NCBI RefSeq assembly: GCF_030272615.1
Contig: NC_081407.1
Coordinates: 143,034,897 to 143,098,896 of the forward strand
Origin: Cryptomeria japonica
Lineage: Eukaryota > Streptophyta > Pinopsida > Cupressales > Cupressaceae
Direction of reading: 5' to 3'
Length of the DNA stretch: 64,000 nt
This document shows positions 12,373-25,100 of the stretch, in pieces. Position 1 is the stretch's first letter, and the number at the start of each line of letters is the position of its first letter. The position numbers and the translations under genes are program-made. Under the pieces are notes generated by a model. That model made no database searches and was not told the DNA's origin. It saw only the letters and a program-made list of their open reading frames with translations.

Positions 12373-12596
12373 TGATAACTCAATGATGAACGAATAGTAC
12401 CAAACTGGTACTAAGAGGGGGGGGCGAATCAGTACAGGCAAAATACTAACCTAAACCGGTTTAGAAGCACTCACTCCAAATGACTGGCAAATAGTGACAT
12501 CGGTTTGAAACAAAGTGCAACTGGTAAAACTCAGAACAACTAAAACAATCATAAACTAGTTACTAACTGAGCTTTCCACTCAACTCAGAACTACAC
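12373..12596 (-). repeat. Element C 3' LTR, distal part
   Basis: TGATAACTCAATGATGAACG and the sequence up to CAGAACTACAC match the 5' LTR at 34329-34552. The LTR resumes at 28621 after the element A insertion, with TACAC duplicated. Confidence 0.9.
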
Positions 12597-13672
12597 TGTT
12601 AGGTCCCGGAGACAACTGAGAGGGGGGGGTGAATTAGTTGTCTAATAAATTCAAACCAAATACTTATTAACCAACTAAATGCTTAATATCGATAAACCAG
12701 TTAAGTGTGTCGGTAGACAGTACAGTAAATTGCTATACCGGTAAACCAGTTAAGTGTGTCGGTAGATAGTGTTAACAGTAAATTGAGGATTAATGCATGA
12801 AACATAAAGTCATCCACAACACATGACACCAATATTTGTACGTTGAAACCCTGTAAGGGGAAAAACCATGGTGGGAAACCTTACCCACAATCAGATGATA
12901 CTACTACAGATAGTAAGTGTACAAAAAGGGGTCTGCACATGTAGAAAGGCCAACAGCCTAGAGCTCACTACTCAATCACAAATGGGAGTCACACTGACTA
13001 CAGTTGGATGGTTAAATCCAATAAGAATGTACTACAAAAAATAACATCTTCATATGTTGGATTCAGTATCAGTGTAATGCTGATATGCTTCTACAAAAAC
13101 CTAACTTCACCTTCAAATGATGTCTTCATGTATACATCTGCTTGATCTCGCATATACCTTCACACAATTCTTTTTCACATTCCACACTTGATCTTACAAA
13201 TAAGATCTTACATTTATACCATACCCTAAGACCAATTTTAGTAGGCCGGCTCTACAAGATATTACAATAAAAACATTTTACAAACAATACAATATCCAAT
13301 GCAATAACCGATTAAACATGTCGGCTTAATGCATTTACAACAATAATAAATCATCTCCATAGCGTGCCATGCTGATTTGGAAAAGATAAACCTATCGGTG
13401 TAACCCTAGATAACCTGGACCTATTTATCGGTAAAAGCAAATATGCAAATATGAATGTACCAATGATTATTTCTTCAAAACAAAGTGTCCACACGATGTC
13501 TTCGATATTACCAAGTGTCTTCCATATCATTCCACATACTGATGAACAATATATCCTACCAGTGAACCATATACCAGTAACTGTTGCACAGTTTACTACT
13601 TGTCGGTGAATGTTGTTGGATCTCCAAAGTAGGTGTTGACATCAATGACAAAACCATACTAAAATACCAACA
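12597..13672 (-). repeat. Element A 3' LTR
   Basis: In plus coordinates it starts TGTTAGGTCCCGGAGACAAC and ends AAAATACCAACA. It matches the split 5' LTR and the solo copy at 38685-39730. CCATGGTGGGAAACC lies at 12868. The adjacent polypurine tract (CCAAAGGGGGAGAT on the element strand) is at 13673-13687. Confidence 0.92.
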
Positions 13673-13687
13673 ATCTCCCCCTTTGGC

Positions 13688-14051
13688 ATTGATGGCAACA
13701 CAAGATGGAAAAACCATCAAAGTGCCAAAACAGAAATGCCAAATATAAAAACCAACAATCTCCATTTCTCCCCCTGGGAGTAAAATACCAATCTCTCATA
13801 CCAATTTCTCCTTAAATGTGTTTTTCAAAATCTCTCCCCTAAAATCTCTCACCAAAAAGATAATGTGTTTTTCCATAGATATCTCTCCCCCTTTGACATC
13901 AAATGCCAAAGTCACAAAAGGTCAAGTTCATACAAAATACCAACCAATTCAGTATACCAGCTACTCCCCCTGAGAAGTAGCTTCCTCATCAAAAACCGGA
14001 ATAACAGATTTATCCATTTAATTCTGCCGGTTGATGACAATCATCAACTAT
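13688..14051 (-). other. Element A 3' untranslated region
   Basis: This lies between the end of gag-pol and the polypurine tract. No coding sequence was recognised. It is purine-rich on the element strand, with repeated GGGGGAGA-type runs that resemble the polypurine tract (13788, 13836, 13887). Confidence 0.55.
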
Positions 14052-16007
14052 CTAAGTCTCTACCGGTGGTGGTATGACTCCAAGCTAATCTCTGAGATAC
14101 TCAAAAGTCTCCTTAGGTAAAGGTTTTGTGAAAATATCTGCAAGATGTTCTTTAGTATTCACATAAACCAGTTTTATCTCCTTTTCTTCAACTTTTTCCC
14201 TTAGAAAATTCAGTTTGATAGAAACATGTTTTGTTTTAGAATGTAATACCAAATTCTTAGATATATCAATTGCTGCAGTGTTATCACAGTATATAGTAAT
14301 ATGTTCCTTGCATATTACCTTTATGTCTTTCAACATTTGCTTAAGCCATAATACCTGTGTATAGTTAGTTGCTGCTACAACATATTTTGATTCCACTATT
14401 GATAAAGATGTACAACTCTATTTCATACTCAACCAAGAAACTAATCTCTTTCCAAGAAAGAATGCTCCTCAAGTGGTTCTCTTTCTATCATCTACATCTC
14501 CTACCCAATTTGCATCTGTGTATGCACATAGATCAAAGTTTTCATCTTTAGGATACCATAATCCAAGATTTGTTGTGCCTTGTAAGTACAAGAAAATTCT
14601 TTTCACTGCTGATTCATGATTTTCCTTAGGATTACTCTGAAATCTAGAAATAATACATACTGCATTCATAATATCAGGCTTGGTTTGTGTCAAATACAGT
14701 AAATCTCCTATCATAGATTTGTATCTAGTTGGATTAATAGGTGTAGATTCATCCCTTTGAGATAATTTGTCATTTGTAGCCATAGGTGTGCTTACCGGTT
14801 TAGAGTTCTCCATCCAAAATTTCTTTAGTAATTCTTTCAAATACTTGGATTGACTCAAAAATATACCTTTATCAGTCTGAGAAATTTGCAAACCTAAAAA
14901 GAATTTTATTTCTCCAATCATAGACATTTCAAATTCTTGCTGCATTTGAAGAGAAAATTCCTTAAATAATCCATCTTCTCCTCCAAAGATTATATCATCA
15001 ACAAATACTTCAATAATCAAGATGTCATCATTAGTTACTTTGTAGTATAAATTTCTATCTGCATTTCCTTTAGTAAAACTAATCTTTAAAAGATACTTAT
15101 CCAACCTTGCATACCAAGCTCTTGGGGCTTGTTTCAATCCATACAGAGCTTTTCTTAACCTGCAAACCATATCATTGTCATCTGTCAAAGAAAATCCATC
15201 AGGTTGTTCAATATATACTTCTTCTTCAAGATCTCCATTCAAAAATGCACATTTAATATCCATTTGATAAACTTTGTAATCCTTGTGAGCTGCAAAAGCC
15301 AAGAATAATCTAACTGCCTCAATTCTGGCTACTGATGCAAAGGTTTCATTGTAATCAACTCCTTCTTTCTTAGAATATGCCTTACGCACTAGTCTTGCTT
15401 TATTTCTGACAACCTTACCATATTCGTTAAGTTTATTTCTAAATGCCCATTTAGTTCCAATTACATTTTTATCTTTAGGCCGGGGAACTAATGTCCAAGT
15501 ATTATTCTTCTCAATTTGTCCTAATTCTTCTTCCATAGTTTTAATCCAAAATTTATCTTCACATGCCTCATTGATAGATGATGGTTCAATTTGAGAAATA
15601 AGACATACCTCTTCATTTGCCAATCTTCCTCTTGTCATAACTCCTTTAAATTTGTTTCCAATTATCTAATCTTTAGAATGATTCAATCTTACATACCGGG
15701 GTGTCTTAGTTTATTGTTGTTCTTCAATTATTGTGGAATCTTCTGATGATATCGGGGTAACTGGGTCTTCATTCTATACCGGTGGATTCAGTATAGGTTC
15801 ATTTGTCACAATTTTTGTTGTCGGTTCAGAGTCTATATACCTTGAAGTTCCTCTGAATTGTTCATCAATCTTTACATTTGTACTCTCAACAATTTTCTGC
15901 AATCTTTTATTAAAACATCTATATGCCTTACTCTTAGATGAATAACCAAGAAATATTCCTTCATCACTTCTAGGATCAAATTTGCCAATATACTCATCTC
16001 TTCTAAT
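14052..16007 (-). pseudogene. Element A gag-pol, C-terminal half: integrase tail, reverse transcriptase, RNase H
   Basis: In frame from 16007 downward come the integrase tail (DEYIGKFDPRSDEGIF), a variable linker, then reverse transcriptase with [36 protein letters not shown] and the catalytic FVDDIIFGG box (about 14985-15010). RNase H follows with [14 protein letters not shown] (about 14490-14530), CDNTAAIDISKN and TKHVSIKLNFLREKV. The copia order is kept and no frameshift was found. Stops inside the frame lie at about 15760 (TAG), about 15710 (TAA), about 15664 (TAG), 14469-14471 (TGA), 14418-14420 (TAG) and 14085-14087 (TAG); a further TAG at 14052-14054 may be the natural end. Most fall where family members have Gln. 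The element cannot make an intact enzyme. Confidence 0.9.
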
Positions 16008-16012
16008 ATAGT

Positions 16013-17297
16013 TGTAGACACCTAAAAATGGTCAACGCTTGCGGAGTCATACTTTAACATTGGCGCATTGCCTTATTTTAGGTTTTTGCATCGCATTAAC
16101 ATTTCTTCTATGTTGCGTACTTGGTCTTTATCATTTGCGAGCATCGAGTCCTCCTTCTGCATTCCTCATTTTTCTCGCTTTCGAATTAGGTCTTGTCGAT
16201 AACAATTTTCAGTCATGATTTTGGTCGATCCTTATCAACTTGTCAATTTTGTCATTTTGTGATCGATTTGTCATCGATCGTCGTCCTTCTCAATCATGTC
16301 AATTTGGATCAATTTGTCATTGTTCCTCATCAATTGGTGCATTTATCAATCAAATCGTTTGTCAGCATTGGTCCTTTGTCAGTTAGAATCATGATCAAAT
16401 CGAATCGATGTCAATTATCCTTTGTCAAGACCTAATTGTCATTCTTGCATTTCTAATTCATCTTCTAGGGTTTCATGATTTAGTCATTTAACCTTGTTTG
16501 TCATTTCTCCCTCTAGGTTAAATAATTTATTTATTTATCGTAGGTCTTCTTGTCACAATTAAATGTTTATTTAATTGGCTAATTAATTCCTCCTATTTTT
16601 GTAAATTAATTAATGAATGAGAAATTATTAATTAGTTTATCTAATTTGCATCAATTTCCTAATTTCCAAGTCATTATTTCTAACTTAATTTTCTAATTTC
16701 TTCTAAATTCCTAAAATGTCTATTTCTATCTCAAAATCTTGTCATAAATCCTTACATAGCAATTTGTCATAAATTGTCATAAATCGTCATAAGTCCTTGC
16801 ATAGCAATTTGTCATACACTTGTCATTTTTGCTATTCTTGATTTGAATTTCTATTTGAATCAATTTCATGCTAATCTTGTCTTTTCTCCAATTTATCTAT
16901 AAATTGGATGATTATCTTCAATCAAGGCCCCTGATTCTCAATCTAATAATCATATGATCTAATAATCAGATTATCGAATTTCTAATCCCTTTGTCAAATC
17001 AATCACACTTCGAGTACTCTTGCGCCAATATCTTGTCTACTTGCTTTCATCTCATGTGTGTGCACTTGAAGGTGAGATCCACAAACAAAGCCTATTTGGA
17101 GAAGAAAGAAGGACAATGGAGCTGCATGAAGGAAGCATTTAGATCTACATTTGGTTTGCTTAGTCTTTAGTTTTGAATGTTTTGCTTTTCATGTCTCTAT
17201 TGAGTGTGTTAGGATTGATCATTGCAATCTGCTTTTGTGATTGAGCTAGATTAGTATTTTGATATTTGCTTTGATGATTTCCGATTTCCTAGCTACA
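16013..17297 (+). mobile_element. Solo LTR (gypsy-like) inserted in the element A integrase
   Basis: It starts TGTAGACACCTAAAAATGG and ends TAGCTACA. It splits the integrase frame of element A: the codons on its two sides join as CY and IRRDEY once the segment and one repeat are removed. Flanks ATAGT (16008-16012) and ATAAC (17298-17302) agree at three of five positions, so the target duplication is imperfect. TATAAATT is near 16899. The first 1 kb is rich in TTGTCAT/CGATTTGTCAT repeats. A second, different LTR with the same 5' end lies at 37427-38581. No coding capacity was found. Confidence 0.75.
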
Positions 17298-19424
17298 ATA
17301 ACATTTACTTCCAAAAATTTTGAAATACTTAAGAGTAGGAGTATTACCAAACCATAGTTCATGAGGGGTCTTACCGGTTTCACCTTTTATGTGAACTTTG
17401 TTGAATGTATAGACAACAGTGCTTACTGCCTCTCTCCAATACACATGTGGTGGATTTGCTTCAGATAACATACTTCTAGCTACATCCAAGATAGTTCTAT
17501 TTTTCCTTTCAACAACTCCATTCTACTATGGTGTCCGAGGTGTTGATAACTGTCTTTTGATTCCATTCACTTCACAGAATGTATTAAAGTCCTTAGATGT
17601 GAATTTTCCTCCTTGATCCGGTCCTAAAGATTTGATTTTCTTACCGGTTTCATTTTCAACCATTGCTTTGAATAGGTTGAACTTACCAAGTTCTTCTGAT
17701 TTCTCTCTGAGAAAAGTAACCCAACATATTCTAGAATAATCATCAATAATTAGCATGAAATATCTATCACCTTGTAAACTTCTAGTTCTAGTTGGACCAC
17801 ATAAATCAGTGTGAATTAAATCAATAGCATTATTAGATTTGTCTAGAATACTTTTGAAACTAGCTCTAACTTGTATTCCAAACTGACATTCCTTACAAAT
17901 TGTGTTCTGAGGTTTCACAATTTTAGGTAGATCTCTAACTACCTTAGAAGTACTGATTTTTACCATGCAATCAAACTTTACATGACATAGTCTCTTATGC
18001 CATAACCAACTTTCATCTATATGTGCAATTAAGAATGCCTTTTCACTGTTATTCAAATGAAAGATATTGCCTTTAGTCTGATTACCGGTTGCAATTTCCA
18101 AACTAGTTCTATTCATGATTTTGCATTTTCCATTTTTAAATTGTAACTGAAATCCCTTCTCAACTAATAGACCAACACTTAAAAGATTATGCTTTAATCC
18201 TTCAACATAGTAGACATTGTCAGTGTTATGTTTACCATCAAGAGATATTGAACCCTTACCTTTGATTGAATAGGCTTTGTCATCTCCAAATCTTACTAAA
18301 CCTCTATTGTATTCTTGAAAGTACAAGAATTTACCTTTGTCTCTAGTCATGTGATATGAGCATCCTGAGTCAATGATCCATTCATCCTTTGCTTCAACTT
18401 TAGTTGCTAGGGCTTGTTCTACCAATTGAGAAGTAGGTGCCAGTTGATCTTCTGTTATAGCAACAAAAACCCATCCATTGTCTGTTGGATCCTCATCAGA
18501 ATCATCAGTCACACCTTCATCAGCAATGTAACAAGATTTATCTTTGTTTTTCTTAAATCTGTATCTCTGATATTCAGGATTAGGCTTGTATGTTCTTCTA
18601 GCTTCTTCTCTTAGTCTAGCATGTCTATCAGGGCATCTTGAAGCCATGTGACCAATCTTATTGTAGTTAAAACATTTAAAGGGTGCTTTACCTTCATACT
18701 TACTCCCAATTGGACATTTTGGCATTTTCCTTGCAAATAGTACTTCAAGTTCTTCACGCTCTTCATTCTCCTTTATGGATTCTTGAAGTTCTCTTGCATA
18801 AAAGGCTCTCCAGTCCGATTTATCAAATGATGGAGCAGATGATGTTGATGCTTTAAAGGCCAAATCAGTCTTTATAGTAGTAACAGGACCAAATTCCTCA
18901 ATTTCAAAGGCTGAAAGTTTTCCAATCAATGTTTCCCTAGTTATTGATGTATTAGACATTGTTCTCAATTCATTTATAGCAGTAACCTTCATTTTATATG
19001 CTGGTGGAAAACCTCTTAAGATTTTTGAAATAATTTCATCCTCACTCAAGGTTCCTCCACAACATTTAATACCCAAAACAATTTCATTTACTCTTTCCAT
19101 AAAAGCAGAAATCCTTTCATCTTCTTCCATTTTCAGATGTTCATACCTGACTCGGAAGCTTTCAAGTTTTGCAATTTTGGCTGTGGAATCTCCTTCATTC
19201 AATGTTTCCAAGTGATCCCAAATAGCTTTAGCAGTAGAACTATCTGATAATCCCATGATTTGTTGATCTGATAATGCGCTCAAAAGTGCTTCTCTTGCTT
19301 TGCAATCATTCTCTTCATCCTTGGCTAAAGTAGTTGGAGCAGTCTGACTAGCTACAGCAGCAGTATAACCATTCTTTGTAACTTCCCAAATGTCTTTACC
19401 GATGCAATTCAAATGTGTCTCCAT
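17298..19424 (-). pseudogene. Element A gag-pol, N-terminal half: gag, zinc knuckle, protease, integrase
   Basis: From Met at 19424, the copia gag (UBN2-type, with AKIAKLESFRVRYEHLKMEE) is followed by a zinc knuckle near 18640-18690 whose second Cys is Tyr (CFNYNKIGHMASRC). Next come the protease active site WIIDSGCSYHM (about 18355), the pre-integrase zinc-binding block ([12 protein letters not shown] ... CKECQFG) and the integrase core with HTDLCGP, the second catalytic Asp in GPDQGGKF and the Glu in VVERKN. Two adjacent TAG codons at 17526-17528 and 17523-17525 replace the Gln pair normally found just before the catalytic Glu block. The solo LTR ends this half at 17298. Confidence 0.92.
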
Positions 19425-19538
19425 CCTGATCTTCCATATCCCATAGTTGGTTCCATCAAGTTTAGGACTGTCCTTCCTGAACTAATTAGTAGACATTGGA
19501 TCTCCTCAAGTTGTTAAAACTTCTGCAAAAGAGGACTA

Positions 19539-19551
19539 GGCTCTGATACCA
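19539..19551 (-). promoter_or_regulatory. Element A primer-binding site
   Basis: On the element strand TGGTATCAGAGCC lies two bases from the 5' LTR. It is the standard complement of the 3' end of initiator Met-tRNA used by most plant copia elements. Confidence 0.92.
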
Positions 19552-19553
19552 AT

Positions 19554-20025
19554 TGTTAGGTCCCAGAGACAACTGAGAAGCGGGGGCTAAATCAGTTGTC
19601 TAATAAATTCAAACCAAATACTTATTAACCAACTAAATGCTCAATACTGGTAAACCAGTTAAGTGTGCCGGTAGAGAGTGTTAACAATAAATTGCTATAC
19701 CGGTGAGGATTAATGCATGAAACATAAAGTCATCCACAACACATGACACCAATATTTGTACATGGAAACCCTATGAGTGGAAAAACCATGGTGGGAAACC
19801 TTACCCACAATCAGATGATACTACTACAGATAGTAAGTGTACAAAAAGGGTTATGCACATGCAAAAAGGCCAACAGCCTAGAGCTCACTACTCAATCACA
19901 AATGGGAGTCACACTGAATATAGTTGGATAGTTAAATCCAATAAGAATGTACTGCACAAAATAGCATCTTCATATGTTGGATTCAATACTAGTGTAATGC
20001 TGATATGCTTCTACAAAAACCTAAC
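19554..20025 (-). repeat. Element A 5' LTR, inner part
   Basis: It matches 12597-13095 of the 3' LTR, up to ACAAAAACCTAAC, where element D is inserted. The G-run near 19575 has become GAAGCGGGGGC, so it differs from the 3' copy. Confidence 0.9.
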
Positions 20026-20332
20026 TGTTAAGCGGAAAAATCAAACCCTAGTTGTTCTCCCCTCCCCAACTCCAAGGAGAGAGAAGGGAGAGTCACTAGG
20101 GTTGATGGTTTTCACTTAGGGGAGACTTTACATTCAAAAGAGGGGTTGAAACCCACAAGATCCAATCCCACGCAATGCGAGATTGGATTCTATATGAGTT
20201 TCAAGGGTTAAGACATCAAGGATACCATCTTTTGTAAAGAATGTAGATAGAAAGATTGAACTAGGAATGCATGTAAAGTGGGAAAGATTCGCTTATAAAC
20301 ATAGATAGGGATATGGGATGAAGCTGCGGACC

Positions 20333-20594
20333 TGGAATTAGCAGTAAAATGTCAAGATAGTGTTGTTCTGCAAATTTGAGCGAAAGTTGACGGGACGATG
20401 GCGCCCGGCGTGCACACGGTCCTCCGAAAAATCTGCGAAACGAAGGGGGATCTGTTCGTCTCTGGAATTAGCAGTAAAATGTCGAGACGGTGCTGTTCTG
20501 CAAATTTGAGCGAAAGTTGACAGGACGATGGCGCCTGGCGTGCACACGGTCCTCCGAAAAATCTGCGAAACGAAGGGGGATCTATTCGTCTCTA
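20333..20594. repeat. 130-bp tandem duplication in the element D 3' LTR
   Basis: Two near-identical 130-bp units start TGGAATTAGCAG at 20333 and 20463. Each carries GATGGCGCCCGG followed by CACACGGTCCTCC. The 5' LTR has the same duplication (units start at 26966 and 27096), so it predates insertion. Confidence 0.9.
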
Positions 20595-21136
20595 CACAAG
20601 GATTCCAGATCTTCAATTACAGCCGCGTACCTGCAACCTACACATAGAAAAGAGAGGACGATTGGGGGGTTAGGGATGAGGGGTTTGCCTTTAGGTCAAA
20701 CCCCAGTTTTGGAATTAACCAAGAAATGAGAATGTTGTAAATGTAAATGTTTGTAATGTAAACAAGTACTGATACCTTGTTGTAAGAATGTTTGTATTCT
20801 TACATGCGAAGGTGTAATGTATGTAGTATATTGTATGTTGTAAGTGATCTCCTCTTCAATGGTTGAATCCTTGTCTTGAATGCAACACTTAGCCTTGAAT
20901 GGAGACTTAGAATGCTCAATTGCTTGAAGGAATGCTTGAATGCTTGAATGTTTCAAAATCGTTTCCACCTTTTTTTCCATCTACCAAAATGGGAGAGGAA
21001 ATGTAGTTTATATAGTTGTCAATTAGGGCTGATAGACTGATTTTCCCGACCTTAGGCCGACCAAGAAATATTATTTTCCAATTTGCAAACTTAAAGACCC
21101 GAAGCCCCATAAGAGACCGGGCCCAAAATAGGGCCA

Positions 21137-21263
21137 GGGACCAGGGCGTTGGGCGCCATGGTCCTGGGGGACCAGGGCGTTGGGCGCCATGGTCCTGGGG
21201 GACCAAGGCGCTGGAAGCCCTAGTCCTGAAGGACCAGGGCGTTGGGCGCCATGGTCCCACCTC
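21137..21263. repeat. GC-rich tandem repeats of about 33 bp, four units (element D 3' LTR)
   Basis: Each unit contains GGACCAGGGCG, then TTGGGCGCCATGGTCC or a variant. The 5' LTR has three units at 27765-27859. GGCGCC is a perfect palindrome, and GGACC and GGTCC at the two ends of a unit can pair. Confidence 0.88.
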
Positions 21264-21406
21264 CCGGGACAGCAGGGTGCTGAAAAATGCAGTTTTTGAT
21301 GTCATGAACAAGTTTCGGGGTCTCCATTCAGGTTCCGTGTTGCATCGCCATCGTGAAGACCCAAATGCAGTCGAAATTGCAAGTGTCACAATTTTAGGAC
21401 GCTACA

Positions 21407-22146
21407 TTTAGCCCCCACTTTAGCGGGAGTATAAGCGTACGCTCATACTTCTGGTAAAGTACAAGGAAACAACATTGAAAAACTTTCACCACGTCAAGGA
21501 GGCAAGATACACCAAGCCCCCAGTGGACTAAGGATCTTACGACTTCGACTGACAAAGTAAAAGGGAAGATCATGAGGGAGAACCATGACTGTCAGTAGTA
21601 AGGTTCCCTCACTATGAGTCATGCAAGAAAGATATCAAAAATTTTCAAGGCAAAGCTAAATTTGCCAAGAAATTTTCTAGTATCTTGAAAAGATATGAAC
21701 GGGATGTATGCCCCCCTACGTTAAAGCGATCGCACACGCCTCACCGGGGGTGATTGCTTTAAGGTAGTGATACATATAAGAAATGAGAAAGGAGCACGTT
21801 ATCACAAGGATTTAGCCCCCAAGTGTGAGATAAGCCCAAGGATAATAGACACAAAACACAAAGCACAAGGTGACTTCGCTTTCCTTGGGGTCAGTATGCT
21901 GTATGATAATTCATGTATATCATATGTATGTATGCATAATTGTTCTTCATTCCCCAATCAAGGAAGGTCACCTAGAAGAAGGGAACACATGTGTCTTTTG
22001 AGTCAACATGAAAGAGACCAAAAGAGATCTCAATGTTTTGCATCGTCCTCAAGTAGACAACACTAAGGACAACAAATAGAAGAATGAGAATAACACATAG
22101 AAGAAGTAACACAAGAGAGGAGGAGAGAGACTGCTATGCTAATGAA
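21407..22146 (-). other. Element D polypurine tract and 3' noncoding region
   Basis: On the element strand AAAGTGGGGGCTAAA (21407-21421) abuts the 3' LTR and is the polypurine tract; element E has the same one. The remaining stretch of about 700 bp has no recognised coding frame. Confidence 0.75.
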
Positions 22147-25100
22147 CTAGTCTAGCACGTCATCTACCCCCCGATCTTGCTGATCAATGTTTAGGGAAGG
22201 CAGGGAACATGCTAGAGGAGGAACATCCAACACAGTAGATGGAGCTATCACAAGATCCAAACAAGGGCTATGTTCATATCCCAAGCCACGGTGTTCTTGT
22301 CTAGGAGCTAGGATAAGTGCTTTAGAAAATTCATTAGATAGATAATTATCGACATCAACATGTTCATATTCACTATCAGAATGAATAGGAGTAAAATTTT
22401 CATCTATATCATCATCAAGATTTATAAAAATAGGATCTTTAACTCGCACAGGATCAAGACCATCATGCATCTTGTGTTCAGGAGATTTTGGCTCAATCGT
22501 CAGCTGAGGAGAAAATGGAATAATATTAGTTGAAGGTGTTTTTGGGGATTGCAAAGTTTGAGAAGCAGTTGCCTGAGCTCTAAGACGACACTTTCGTCGG
22601 TGTTCACGTGCAGAACGATTTCATCTAGTCTTAGTAGGAAGTTGCGAAGAGTGAGGAGGAGGAACTGCTCCATATAAGGGAGGAATATTTGGTTTAGGAA
22701 GGAGACCAAGCCCCTCATGACGAGGAGCTATAGGTCTACTTTTAGGAAGTTTATTAGATATAGGCATAGTCACATTCATAGGAATGGGTTGGGAATCTTC
22801 TTGAGGAAAGACATTAGTTTTATCTTTTAAAGGAAGAACTTCCTTCTCAAGAACGATAGGAATGTCAAGTTTGGGTGTTCTAGGTTCACTTAGAGATAGG
22901 CTCATATCTTTTTTCCACTTTTGATAAGATTTGAAAAGATGATCACTTCGCGGAGGAAGAGATTGGAATTGTTTAGGCCAAAAATAATCAATAGGAACGC
23001 TAGAAGTTCTCTCAGCTGGTTTAAAGAGACTATGATTGACAGTAACAACTTCACCATTATGGGGAAATTTCAAACACTTGTGAATAGGAGAAGCAATAGC
23101 TTTCATGGAAGATAGCCAAGGATAGCCTCGCTTCACATGAAATTGTTCGGATGATGGAATAATAGCAAAGTCAACATCAAGGGATTTGTTATGGACCTCA
23201 ATAGGTAATGTAATAGAACCAATTGTAGGAGAAGAAAATGCATCAAATAGTTTCACAACCACATTTGTTTCATCATAGATCACTTGATTCAATTGCAAAG
23301 TAAAAAGAAATTCTTCAGTAATGATATTAATCATACAAGAAGGATCAATAAGCACTCCACGGCAAGGTGTATTTTTTACTTTTGCAACTATATATAAAGG
23401 ACCATCAGGTGCCCTGATAGTTTCACTAGAATCAAAGGTGATGGAAGGTTCTTTAGGGATTTTCTGCTGCTCTACAAAGTTAATCACATTCGGAGTCATG
23501 GACACAAGATCATTAGGTGAGACAGAGGAATCAGTAGTATCAATTGCATTAGAGGTATGAGAAGGTAATGGATCAGTAAAAATCTGAAGATTTTGGTTAG
23601 GAGGAGCTACAGATGTATTGCCTTTATCATTCACTCCAGAAATAGAGATAGTATTATTATCAATCAAATCTTGAATTTTACCCTTTAAAGCAAAACATTT
23701 ATCAGTATCATGCCCAGGATGACGATGAAATTGACAAAAAGAATTGTTATCAAAATAGGGTGAATTAATCTTTGCAGGATCTATTTGCCTTATAGGAGGA
23801 AGAGTAAGCACATTTTGTTCCAATAACTTATTCATAATACTATGCAATGATTCATTCAAAGGAGTGAACTTTCTTTCTCTCTTGAAAAACTTAGAAATAG
23901 GAGGCACACCTGATGCCGCATTCACATTGTTGTTGATGATGTGTTCATTGAATTTAATGGACTCTCTGTTTGGTTTAAACTTCCCAAATGGTTGTTGACT
24001 ACTATCACCCTTATCACTCGGAGTCATAGGATTTGCTTGTTCCATTTGACTCACAGTCAGTTGATAATTGTGAAGAGTTGCGCACAACTGTTGGAAAGAA
24101 GTAAACTCAGAAAACAGGAGTTTTTCTCTAATATCTTTGTGTAAATTAGAAATAAAGATTCTTTGAATATCATTGTCAGGCACTGGAAAAGAAATCTGAG
24201 CATACAAATGCTTATATCTACCAATGAAATCAGTCACTTTTTCTTTAACACCTTGTTTACAATGCATTAAATCAATCAAAGTAACTTTAGGACTTATATT
24301 GTTTTGAAATTGTTGAATGAAAGCATTTGCAAGTTGTTCGAAAGAAGTAATAGAATAAGAAGGCAACGAGCAATACCATTGTAGGGATTTATCTCTTAAT
24401 GTTCTAGTAAACAGTTTTGCAAGCAACCTTTGGTCATAAGCAAAATCAGTACATATTGTTTGAAAGGTCTTAACATGTGTTAGAGGATCACCCTTACCAT
24501 TATAAAGCTCCAAATGCGGAATTTCAACATGTTTAGGGGGGATAGCTTGAACAATGTCAAGAGAAAGTGGGCTCGCAACATCAAATGTGGGCACACTAAA
24601 CTTAGATTGATTCATAGAGGCAATTTGTTGCTGTAAAGAAGAGACAGTTTGTGCAAGATTGTTAATGGTTGCTTCAGTTGAAGAGTTCATATTAGACGTG
24701 TTAGATTGTGATGGAGGTGTTATGTTATTGAAAGAAGGTAGAGAGTAAGGTGGTGGGACACTATGATAGTTAGTCATAGGAGATGATTGGAAAGGAGGAA
24801 CACTACAAGGAGGAATGGAAGGGTTAAATGAATTGCCCCCTTGCGTCATGTTTATTTGTGGAGATATAATAGGAACACTCATTGAAGGAATAAATGAAGA
24901 AGTTGGATTGAATGAAGGAAGAGGGTTGATTGAAGAAGAGGGATTGCCCCCATGATTAGTGATCATAGGAGGAGGAATGTCTTGTATTGAAGTAGTCATT
25001 ATGTTTGATGTAAAAGTAGGTATACTAGCAATAGAAGTTGTCAAAGGAATAGAATGATTAACTTGAGTAGGAGGTTGTGTATAACCTAAGGTTTCGGCAC

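Larger units (their letters stand above)
20026..21406 (-). repeat. Element D 3' LTR
   Basis: On the element strand it starts TGTAGCGTCCTAAAATTGTG and ends CCGCTTAACA. A TATATAAAC promoter box reads on the minus strand near 21005-21016. It holds a 130-bp tandem duplication (20333-20594) and four GC-rich repeat units (21137-21263). Confidence 0.92.

Noticed and set aside
12024-12386. Plus-strand frame of 120 codons
   Set aside because: It is antisense to the acidic linker of element B ORF2 and crosses the insertion junction with element C at 12373.
21016-21411. Plus-strand frame of 131 codons rich in Gly, Pro and Trp
   Set aside because: It is the translation of the GC-rich LTR repeat array of element D on the antisense strand. 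Similar frames at 27790, 46082 and 52919 have the same cause.
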